Assembly: GCA_041191405.1 (NCBI GenBank)
Contig: JBEEOW010000005.1
Span: forward strand, 1 to 64,000
Origin: JBEEOW01 sp041191405
GTDB lineage: Bacteria; Bacteroidota; Bacteroidia; Cytophagales; UBA9547
DNA: 64,000 nucleotides
Reading direction: 5' to 3'
Shown piece after piece: positions 28,697-35,749 of the stretch. Below the pieces are notes generated by a model. The model worked only from the letters and a program-made list of their open reading frames with translations, made no database searches and had not been told where the DNA came from. A program made the translations under genes and the position numbers. Within the stretch, counting starts at the first letter, position 1. Each line of letters opens with the position of its first letter.

Positions 28697-29125
28697 ATGA
28701 GCGAAAGCATTAAAGAAATTCAGCAAAGCATCATTGAAGAAATGGCTTTGTTTGATGAATGGAATGATAAATACGAATACATTATTGAGTTAGGTAAGAA
28801 ATTACCAAAACTCGATGAAGTACACAAAATTGATGCAAATTTAATCAAAGGTTGTCAATCAAATGTATGGTTAATTGCATCTGAAAAAGATGGAATTATT
28901 CATTTTGAGGCCGAAAGTGATGCTGTAATTGTGAAAGGATTGGTTAGTTTATTATTAAGAGTATTTAATAACCAACCAGCTACAGAAATCATCAATTCAG
29001 ATTTATCATTTTTAGAAGAAACAGGATTGAGTCGACATTTAGCACAAACTAGATCAAACGGCTTATTGTCAATGGTAAAACAAATTAAGTTTTACGCTAT
29101 GGCTTATTCGGTGAAAGGGAATTAG
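28697..29125 (+). CDS. sufE: Sulfur acceptor SufE
   Basis: A 142-residue SufE-type protein. The sulfur-accepting cysteine is C53 in KGCQSNVW. It accepts sulfur from SufS C375 and hands it to SufB. Length and the motif LIKGCQS match the family. It is 3 bp behind sufS. Confidence 0.95.
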   Translation: MSESIKEIQQSIIEEMALFDEWNDKYEYIIELGKKLPKLDEVHKIDANLIKGCQSNVWLIASEKDGIIHFEAESDAVIVKGLVSLLLRVFNNQPATEIINSDLSFLEETGLSRHLAQTRSNGLLSMVKQIKFYAMAYSVKGN

Positions 29126-29221
29126 TATGGAGTACTGAGTACTGAGTATAAAGTATTAAGTATAAGGTATAAAGTATTTAAGAACAGATAACTGAGTACT
29201 GACAACTGAAAACTAAAAGAA
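29126..29221. repeat. Low-complexity intergenic repeat inside the suf operon
   Basis: Units of TACTGAGTACTGAGTA and GTATAAAGTATTAAGTA are followed by ACTGACAACTGAAAACT. The last part is nearly the same as the sequence at about 7176-7196. It separates sufE from the SufT-like gene. Confidence 0.6.
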
Positions 29222-29533
29222 ATGGAAGAAAACGATTTATATGAACAAATCAAAGACGCAATTAGAACCGTTTTTGATCCAGAAATACCAGTAAATGTAC
29301 TTGATTTGGGATTGATTTATGAAATCAACATTTTCCCAATTAATAATGCATATATAAGAATGACTTTAACTTCTCCATCTTGTCCTTCTGCACAGGATAT
29401 TCCAACTGAAATAGAAAAGGCAGTAAGAGCAGTTGAAGGAATAAATGAAGTTACAGTTGAGCTTACTTTCGACCCACCCTATTCACAAGATATGATGAGC
29501 GAAGTTGCTAAATTGGAACTTGGTTTTATGTAA
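29222..29533 (+). CDS. SufT-like Fe-S assembly factor (DUF59/MIP18 family)
   Basis: A 103-residue DUF59 protein. DPEIPVNVLDLGLIYEI and SPSCPSAQDIP (with the conserved Cys) are the family motifs. Members help mature Fe-S proteins under heavy cluster demand. It lies behind sufE in the same direction, with a repeat-filled 96-bp gap, and often occurs in suf operons of this phylum. Confidence 0.92.
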   Translation: MEENDLYEQIKDAIRTVFDPEIPVNVLDLGLIYEINIFPINNAYIRMTLTSPSCPSAQDIPTEIEKAVRAVEGINEVTVELTFDPPYSQDMMSEVAKLELGFM

Positions 29534-29535
29534 TT

Positions 29536-29625
29536 TATTAGTTAAGAGTAAAGAGTTTAGGGTTAAGAGTAAATTAATATTCACCTAAACACTTAACTCT
29601 AAACCCTCAACTCTAAACATTAAAA
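29536..29625. repeat. TTTAGGG-like intergenic array
   Basis: GAGTTTAGGGTTAAGAG on one side and ACTCTAAACCCTCAACTC on the other form an imperfect inverted arrangement between the SufT-like gene and the bacilliredoxin gene. It is related to 7208-7253 and 32292-32321. Confidence 0.55.
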
Positions 29626-29628
29626 AAT

Positions 29629-30045
29629 ATGTACCCATTAGAATTAGTATTACCTATGAAACAAGAGCTTACTGCGGTAGGCTACGAAGATGTTACATCA
29701 GCAGAGAGAGTTTCTGAATTAATTGATTCAGAAGGAACAACATTAGTAGTAATTAACTCTGTATGTGGTTGTGCAGCAAGAAATGCTCGTCCAGCAGCAA
29801 GAATGGCGGCAGAAACTACAGGTGCTAAACCAAATAAAATATTCACTGTATTTGCAGGAGTTGATTCAGCAGCAGTAGCTAAAGTAAGAGAGTTTGCATT
29901 ACCTTACCCTCCATCTTCTCCATCTATGGCATTATTCAAAAATGGTGAATTAGTTCACATGATTGAGCGTCACCACATTGAAGGTCGTCCAGCAGAGATG
30001 ATTGCTGAAAACTTAATTGGCTCATTTGAAGAGTTTTGTAAATAA
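29629..30045 (+). CDS. Bacilliredoxin, BrxA/BrxB (YphP/YqiW) family
   Basis: A 138-residue thioredoxin-fold protein with the redox motif C46-G-C48 in SVCGCAARNARPA. Family members remove bacillithiol from bacillithiolated proteins after oxidative stress. Presence next to the suf genes suggests protection or repair of thiols in Fe-S assembly; that link is inferred. A strong terminator follows, so this probably ends the operon. Confidence 0.93.
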   Translation: MYPLELVLPMKQELTAVGYEDVTSAERVSELIDSEGTTLVVINSVCGCAARNARPAARMAAETTGAKPNKIFTVFAGVDSAAVAKVREFALPYPPSSPSMALFKNGELVHMIERHHIEGRPAEMIAENLIGSFEEFCK

Positions 30046-30051
30046 AAATTT

Positions 30052-30083
30052 AAAGCCTCATTGAAAAATGAGGCTTTTTTTAT
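30052..30083 (+). terminator. Terminator at the end of the suf region
   Basis: A perfect 11-bp stem (30052-30062 with 30067-30077) with a GAAA tetraloop is followed by a T-tract, just past the bacilliredoxin stop. Confidence 0.92.
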
Positions 30084-30118
30084 GAAAACTTTATAAACAA
30101 TCTATAAATCATTTGGCT

Positions 30119-30793
30119 ATGATTGTCATATTTTTTCTATTTTCATTCATATATATTGTAATAATTTATTTATTACAAATTGATTATTTTGCTCCTGATA
30201 AGATAATTAAGAAAAAATTCAAATTAACTCCAAGAAAGAATATTTCAGCTAAAATTAAAGATGGAGAAATAATTCATTTTTTAGGTTCAATTGAAATTAT
30301 TACTGAGCCTTTAATTTCCCCTCTTAGCAAAAGAGAATGTGCCTTATTTTCAATTGAGGTTCAAGAAAAATCAAGTGGTGGCAAAATAAACAACTGGGAA
30401 TCAATCATTAACAAAGATGTAATTACAACATATTTAATCAAAAACAATAATTACTATTCAATGATTTATTGTGACAATGTTGAATCTCAAATAATTAAAG
30501 ATTTCAACATCAAATCAGATTTTTATAATGGGGGAAATGAAAATTTAATTAACTATATAAATCAATATGGTTATAATGAAAAGAATATTTTTGGAATAAA
30601 TAAATCATTTAAAGGTTTTGAAGGGGTACTTCAAGAGGGTGATATTGTGGCAGTTTTAGGTAAAGGCTCGTGGCAAAATGCTATAGATTTTGATTTGCCC
30701 GAAAAATATGGAAAAATTTTAGTTATATATTCAGATGATAAAGAACCGGTTTATTTAACAAATGATACAGATATTATTAGGGGAAAATATTAA
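30119..30793 (+). CDS. Membrane protein with GIDE-like domain
   Basis: A 224-residue protein with one N-terminal membrane segment (about 1-22). The rest resembles the GIDE domain shared with mitochondrial E3 ligase MUL1 and its bacterial relatives: PLISPLSKRECALFSIEV, a conserved W in NNWESI, and GVLQEGDIVAVLGKG. No RING finger is present. Bacterial GIDE proteins are of unknown function. ATG 30119 is preferred to an in-frame TTG at 30113. Confidence 0.65.
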   Translation: MIVIFFLFSFIYIVIIYLLQIDYFAPDKIIKKKFKLTPRKNISAKIKDGEIIHFLGSIEIITEPLISPLSKRECALFSIEVQEKSSGGKINNWESIINKDVITTYLIKNNNYYSMIYCDNVESQIIKDFNIKSDFYNGGNENLINYINQYGYNEKNIFGINKSFKGFEGVLQEGDIVAVLGKGSWQNAIDFDLPEKYGKILVIYSDDKEPVYLTNDTDIIRGKY

Positions 30794-30813
30794 TTCAAAA
30801 AATATATTAATCA

Positions 30814-30851
30814 AAAAAGCCATAAACCTCAGATGAGATTTATGGCTTTTT
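30814..30851. terminator. Bidirectional terminator
   Basis: A 17-bp stem (30814-30830 with 30835-30851, one wobble) with an AGAT loop and flanking A/T tracts. It lies between the GIDE-like gene and the convergent purB. Confidence 0.88.
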
Positions 30852-30872
30852 CGATTATATACAAATTATTTT

Positions 30873-32222
30873 TTAAAACTTAATTCCTGTATAATTATGT
30901 GGAGTTAAAGTTTTTAAATACGTTTTGATATCGTCATTTACATTTAAAGTTTCAATAAACTCATGTAAACTTGCTTGTGTAACTTTTGAATTACCTCTTG
31001 TCAAACCTTTTAATGCTTCATAAGGTTTTTCATAGCCTTCTCTTCTTAAAACTGTTTGGATTGGCTCAGCTAAAACTGCCCAATTAGCTTCAAGTTCGTT
31101 ATTGATTGCAGCTTGATTTAACTCTAATTTACCTAAACCTCTTAATGTAGAACCTAATGCAATAAATGTATGTGCTAGCGGAACTCCAACATTACGAAGT
31201 ACTGTACTGTCTGTTAAATCTCTTTGTAATCTTGAAATTGGTAATTTTGCAGATAAATGTTCAAAAATTGCATTAGCAATTCCTAAGTTACCTTCTGAAT
31301 TTTCGAAATCAATTGGGTTAACTTTGTGTGGCATTGCTGATGAACCAACTTCGCCTGCTTTTACTTTTTGCTTGAAATATTCCATTGATACATATTGCCA
31401 CATATCACGGTCTAAGTCAATTAAAATTGTGTTTATTCTTTTAAAAGCATCAAATAGAGCAGCAAGATTATCGTAATGCTCGATTTGTGTAGTGTATTTA
31501 CTTCTATTTAAGCCAAGAACATTATTTACAAAATTATCTCCAAAAGCTAACCAATCGATTTCTGGATAAGCCACAAAATGAGCATTGTAATTTCCAGTTG
31601 CTCCACCAAATTTTGCAGAAAATGGAACAGCTTTTAGGTGATTAATTTGTACTTGTAAACGCTCAACAAAAACTTTTAACTCTTTACCTAAACGAGTTGG
31701 CGAAGCTGGTTGTCCGTGTGTACGTGCCAACATTGAAACATCAGCAAAATCAGTTGCTAATGAATCGATTGCAGCAACTACTTCTTCAATTTTAGGTAAA
31801 ACTGCATTCGCAATACTATCTTTTAACAATAATGGAATAGAGGTATTGTTAATATCTTGAGAAGTTAATCCGAAGTGAATAAATTCAAGATATTTAGCGA
31901 TGTTTAAACCATCAAATTTATCTTTGATGAAGTACTCTAATGCTTTAACATCGTGATTAGTTTCTTTCTCTTTATTTTTAATCCAATTAGCGTCAGCTTC
32001 TGAAAAGTTAGTATATAATGCTCTTAATTGTGGGTATAAAGCCTTATCAAAAGCAGCAAGTTGTGGCAATGGTATTTCGCAAAGCGCAATAAAATATTCA
32101 ATTTCTACTAAAACCCTGTATCTAATCAAACCAAATTCTGAGTAGAAAGGAGCCAATGATTCAACCTGACGTCTGTAACGTCCATCAACTGGTGAAATAG
32201 CAGTAAGTGTATTTAATTCCAT
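30873..32222 (-). CDS. purB: Adenylosuccinate lyase
   Basis: A 449-residue PurB of the longer, E. coli-like type. It splits adenylosuccinate to AMP and SAICAR to AICAR in purine synthesis. The start MELNTLTAISPVDGRY (ATG 32222) is the usual N-terminus; five extra in-frame codons upstream are not needed. The catalytic signature GSSAMPHKVNPIDFEN and the TSQDINNT segment are intact. It stands alone, with repeat-rich DNA upstream. Confidence 0.96.
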   Translation of the reverse strand: MELNTLTAISPVDGRYRRQVESLAPFYSEFGLIRYRVLVEIEYFIALCEIPLPQLAAFDKALYPQLRALYTNFSEADANWIKNKEKETNHDVKALEYFIKDKFDGLNIAKYLEFIHFGLTSQDINNTSIPLLLKDSIANAVLPKIEEVVAAIDSLATDFADVSMLARTHGQPASPTRLGKELKVFVERLQVQINHLKAVPFSAKFGGATGNYNAHFVAYPEIDWLAFGDNFVNNVLGLNRSKYTTQIEHYDNLAALFDAFKRINTILIDLDRDMWQYVSMEYFKQKVKAGEVGSSAMPHKVNPIDFENSEGNLGIANAIFEHLSAKLPISRLQRDLTDSTVLRNVGVPLAHTFIALGSTLRGLGKLELNQAAINNELEANWAVLAEPIQTVLRREGYEKPYEALKGLTRGNSKVTQASLHEFIETLNVNDDIKTYLKTLTPHNYTGIKF

Positions 32223-32237
32223 AATTTCGAGTATCAA

Positions 32238-32588
32238 ACAAACCGCTAAGATAATTAATAATTAGGAATTAATAATTAATTATGGAGGAAAAAGTTTAGG
32301 GTTTAGGGTTGAGGGTTTAGAAAATTAATTAATTAAAAAAATATTAATTCATCGATGGGCTAGCACCCATCGCTTGGATATTTCGCCCTTTCAGGGCTAT
32401 TAAATTAAAAAAATAAGAATTAACAATTTCAGTTTAATTCAAAGCTATTAATTATTAATTCCTAATTATGAATTAATTACAGCTAGGTTATTTCGCCCTT
32501 TCAGGACTAAAAAATTATAAAAAAAAGGAATTAATAATTATTGACAAATTTAAAACCTATTAATTATTAATTCCTAATTATTAATTAC
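32238..32588. repeat. Repeat-rich gap: hairpins and tandem ~105-bp units
   Basis: No gene. A TTTAGGG-like run (32292-32321) is followed by the hairpin CGATGGG-CTAGCA-CCCATCG (32353-32372). Two tandem units follow (32379-32488 and 32489-32587), each starting TATTTCGCCCTTTCAGG and ending in TTAATTATTAATTCCTAATTA. The GCCCT-TTC-AGGGC part of unit 1 is itself a hairpin; unit 2 has one substitution in it. Confidence 0.75.
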
Positions 32589-33698
32589 TTATAAAACCCC
32601 TTTTGTACTTGGTAATACAGCTGGATTAGTTTTATCTATTTTAACAGCATTTTTAATAGCTTTTGCAAAGCCTTTAAAAATTGCTTCAATTTTATGGTGT
32701 TCGTTGTCGCCTTCTGCTTTGATGTTCAAATTACATTTTGCAGTATCAGTGAATGATTTAAAGAAATGATAAAACATTTCTGTTGGCATATCGCCAATTT
32801 TTTCTCTTTTAAATTCAGCATCCCAAACTAACCAATTTCTACCTGAGAAATCAATCGCAACTTGTGCTAAAATATCATCCATTGGAAGTAAAAAACCATA
32901 TCTTTCAATACCTTTTTTGTCAGATAAAGCTTTTAAATATGCTTCTCCTAATGCTAAACCTGTATCTTCAATGGTATGATGTTCGTCAATATGTAAATCA
33001 CCTTTTACTTTAACCGTTAAGTTTGCTAAAGAGTGTTTACCCAATTGATCTAACATGTGATCAAAGAAACCTAATCCAGTTTGAATATCTGTTTTACCAG
33101 TTCCATCAAGGTTTAAATGAATATAAATATCTGTTTCTTTGGTAGTTCGTTGTACTTCAGCGATACGAGCAGGGAATTTCAATAAGTCATATATTGCATC
33201 CCAATCTGTAGTTTGAAAAGTTGGTTCTAATCCTGCTGGTGCTTCAGCAGTACCTATAAAGATAGACTTTGAACCTAAATTTTGAGCTAATTTTACATCA
33301 GTAAATCTATCGCCAATTACATAAGAATTAGCTAAATCATATTCTTCAGTAAAATATTGCGATAACATACCAATACCTGGTTTACGAGTTGGTAAGTTTT
33401 CGTGTTCAAAACTTCTATCAATATGTTGATGAGCAAAAGTTATTTGTTCTGCTTCAAGTATTGCCAACATTTTATTATGTGCTGGCCAAAATGTATCTTC
33501 TGGAAATGAGCTAGTTCCTAAACCATCTTGATTGGTAACCATTACCAATTCATAATCTAATTCAGCAGCTATTTTATGTAAGTTCGTTATTGCTTTGGGT
33601 AAAAAAGCTAATTTTTCTAAGCTATCAACTTGAAAATCAACAGGTGGTTCAAGTATAATTGTACCGTCTCTATCTATAAATAATACTTTCTTTTTCAT
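32589..33698 (-). CDS. hisB: Bifunctional histidinol-phosphatase / imidazoleglycerol-phosphate dehydratase HisB
   Basis: A 369-residue fusion enzyme of histidine synthesis (steps 7 and 9). The N-terminal HAD phosphatase starts with the nucleophile motif DRDGT (D9, D11). The C-terminal dehydratase (about 175-369) has the metal-binding DEHHTIEDTG and the later DNEHHKIEA segments. No other his genes are adjacent, unlike in many relatives where hisB lies within a his operon. Confidence 0.96.
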   Translation of the reverse strand: MKKKVLFIDRDGTIILEPPVDFQVDSLEKLAFLPKAITNLHKIAAELDYELVMVTNQDGLGTSSFPEDTFWPAHNKMLAILEAEQITFAHQHIDRSFEHENLPTRKPGIGMLSQYFTEEYDLANSYVIGDRFTDVKLAQNLGSKSIFIGTAEAPAGLEPTFQTTDWDAIYDLLKFPARIAEVQRTTKETDIYIHLNLDGTGKTDIQTGLGFFDHMLDQLGKHSLANLTVKVKGDLHIDEHHTIEDTGLALGEAYLKALSDKKGIERYGFLLPMDDILAQVAIDFSGRNWLVWDAEFKREKIGDMPTEMFYHFFKSFTDTAKCNLNIKAEGDNEHHKIEAIFKGFAKAIKNAVKIDKTNPAVLPSTKGVL

Positions 33699-33758
33699 TT
33701 TATAAAATTAATTCAATTCTTTTAATTTTTGAACAAAAAAAGCATTATTTGAAAAAAC

Positions 33759-34343
33759 TTATTTTCTAAGCCACTTATTTACTTTATAAGTTAAATATGC
33801 ACTGCCTGAGCCTAAAATAGCTCCAACCAACACATCGCTTGGATAATGTACGCCTAAATGCATCCTTGAATAAGCTACTGAACTTGCCCAAACATAACTT
33901 GGTGCAATTACATACCATTTTGGATAAGTTATACTTAATGAAGTAGCCATTGCAAATGAGCAAGTTGTATGTCCAGATGGAAAAGATGGACTTCCGCCCT
34001 CTCCTACTTTTTGAATAAATGGATAGGTTACAAATGGTCTTTCTCTGTTAATTGCAAATTTTAAAACTGTTGAAAACACCGCCGATGAAAACAAACTTCC
34101 GCATTGCACCAAAGCTTTTTGCTTCATTAAAGAATCTTTTTTAATGAAAGAAACGACTAAAAAACTTGCAGGAACTCCATAAGCAATGGCTCCTGTGGTG
34201 TTACTTATTCCTTTAAAAAATGGGTCAAAATGTTGATTTCGATTATTGTTTATATCTCTTAACAAATCAATATCCAAATTTTGAGCATTAACTATCTGAA
34301 TTTGAACAATTAAAATCAATATTATGAATGCAATTTTCTTCAA
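33759..34343 (-). CDS. PAP2 superfamily phosphatase
   Basis: A 194-residue exported or membrane protein with an N-terminal signal segment (about 1-20, VNAQ). All three PAP2 motifs are present: KFAINRERP (K-x6-RP), PSFPSGHT and SRMHLGVHYPSD (SR-x5-H-x3-D). It should dephosphorylate a lipid or other phosphate ester, for example undecaprenyl pyrophosphate or phosphatidic acid. The start is TTG at 34343, one base after the stop of the upstream gene, so translation is probably coupled. Confidence 0.88.
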   Translation of the reverse strand: MKKIAFIILILIVQIQIVNAQNLDIDLLRDINNNRNQHFDPFFKGISNTTGAIAYGVPASFLVVSFIKKDSLMKQKALVQCGSLFSSAVFSTVLKFAINRERPFVTYPFIQKVGEGGSPSFPSGHTTCSFAMATSLSITYPKWYVIAPSYVWASSVAYSRMHLGVHYPSDVLVGAILGSGSAYLTYKVNKWLRK

Positions 34344-34344
34344 A

Positions 34345-35208
34345 TCAATTATTGGGTTTTATTACAAATGAGAACAAACTTACACTAGCTAATTCAATTT
34401 TGGTATTGATAATTTTAATATCATCGTTTTTATTTTGTAAACCCAACGAAGTAAACAAAGGCATTAAATTAGTACTTACAGGAACCGATAAACTTGCAGG
34501 TTTACCTCGTTTTTTGTAATCAAACAAAACTGATAAATCATTTTTATACATTTCTTTCTGAACAAAGTTTTGAAAAGTAGTTGCCCATTGATATGGCAAT
34601 ACATTTTTATCCTTAAAATTCATCATTTTAGGATTATTAACTATTGTACCTGAACAGATTATTAATACACCTTTTTCTCTTAAAAACCTTAATTTTTCAC
34701 CTAAAGACCAATGAGATATTGGTGGCATAAATTGATTTACACTTAACTGAATAATTGGTAAATTACCCTCAGGATAAAGAAGTCGAGCAATAGACCACGC
34801 AGAATAATCAATCCCCCTATCTATATCTCCTTGACAAGCAGGCATTTTAATAGTATTTGCTATTTGTTGAGCAATATCAGGAGCTCCTTGAATTGGATAT
34901 TTAATTTGATAAAATGCACTATCAATTCCTTTAAAATCGTGCATAATATGAGGATTGTAGGCAGCAGTAACAAATATACCAGATGAAACCCAATTGGATG
35001 AAATAACCAAGATTGCTTTGGGCATTTCAGGAATTTCGTGAATTAATTCCTTAATTTTAGTTGTATGCTCATTTTCACCTAAAAGAATTTTTGGTGTAGC
35101 ATTGCTGATAAAAAACACAGGCATAGTTGTGCTTTTTTGCGCATTGATAGAAGTAAATTTAAGTAGTGAAAAAAATAATACTACTTTGCCTATTTGGCGT
35201 AATTTCAT
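34345..35208 (-). CDS. Secreted DODA/YgiD-like protein lacking the metal-binding histidines
   Basis: A 287-residue protein with a signal peptide (about 1-23, SINAQ). The body aligns by eye to class III extradiol dioxygenases of the DODA/YgiD type: HDFKGID, YPIQGAPDIAQQ, LPIIQLSVN, PYQWATTFQNFV and a C-terminal ELASVSLFSF. However, the positions that carry metal-ligand or catalytic histidines in YgiD are changed: SHG is SNA, AHW is SNW, VVHN is IVNN, EHYLPL is TNLMPL, and DHGSW is DYSAW. It is therefore probably not a metal-dependent dioxygenase. The signal peptide is also unusual for a normally cytoplasmic family. It is coupled to the PAP2 gene. Confidence 0.78.
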   Translation of the reverse strand: MKLRQIGKVVLFFSLLKFTSINAQKSTTMPVFFISNATPKILLGENEHTTKIKELIHEIPEMPKAILVISSNWVSSGIFVTAAYNPHIMHDFKGIDSAFYQIKYPIQGAPDIAQQIANTIKMPACQGDIDRGIDYSAWSIARLLYPEGNLPIIQLSVNQFMPPISHWSLGEKLRFLREKGVLIICSGTIVNNPKMMNFKDKNVLPYQWATTFQNFVQKEMYKNDLSVLFDYKKRGKPASLSVPVSTNLMPLFTSLGLQNKNDDIKIINTKIELASVSLFSFVIKPNN

Positions 35209-35471
35209 GGGTATACGTGGGTGTTTGGATGTGCAATTTAATATAATAACTTAATAGTTAAGCATTTATTGTACTAGTATTGATATTAAAATTTAATTAA
35301 AACAACACATATCATTATTAATCAATTACTTATAATAAAATATTTTTAAAAAATATTTTTATTTATGTCTAGATAAATACTGAAATTCATTTTGATTTTT
35401 TGAAAAAAAAGCGATTTTTGCATTTATATTTCAAGAATTTCATCATTTATTTAACTAAAAACTACTTAGAT

Positions 35472-35585
35472 ATGGGAAAAGGAGATAGAAAAACCGCAAA
35501 GGGGAAACGTACTAAAGGTACTTACGGAACAACTAGACTTCGTAAAATTAAATCCTCAAAAGCACTTGCAGCTAAAAAAGCTTAA
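35472..35585 (+). CDS. 30S ribosomal protein THX
   Basis: A 37-residue, extremely basic peptide beginning MGKGDRKTAKGKR and continuing KGTYGTTRLRK. This is the pattern of the THX small-subunit peptide found in Thermus and annotated in many Bacteroidota, which sits in the head of the 30S subunit. ATG 35472 is the real start; the in-frame upstream extension is hydrophobic and not conserved-looking. A perfect terminator follows. Confidence 0.85.
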   Translation: MGKGDRKTAKGKRTKGTYGTTRLRKIKSSKALAAKKA

Positions 35586-35594
35586 TTAGTGCAA

Positions 35595-35627
35595 CAAAAG
35601 GCAAATTCAAGGTTAATTTGCCTTTTG
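35595..35627 (+). terminator. Terminator of the THX gene
   Basis: A perfect 13-bp stem CAAAAGGCAAATT (35595-35607) with AATTTGCCTTTTG (35615-35627) and a 7-nt loop, nine bases past the stop. Confidence 0.85.
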
Positions 35628-35693
35628 GTTATAAATTTTTAACATCAAATTTTATCTAAAATTTCAATTCGATAATCATTTTTTACAAAAAAA

Positions 35694-35721
35694 GCGATTC
35701 ACCTTATACAAGATGAATCGC
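35694..35721 (-). terminator. Terminator of clpB
   Basis: On the minus strand, GCGATTCATCTT and AAGGTGAATCGC form a 12-bp stem (one wobble) with a 4-nt loop, followed by seven T. Confidence 0.88.
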
Positions 35722-35749
35722 CAGGAACAATCAATCACTAAAAATATTT

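Noticed and set aside
28700..29221. CRISPR array
   Set aside because: No regular direct repeats with unique spacers; the repeats are low-complexity and irregular.
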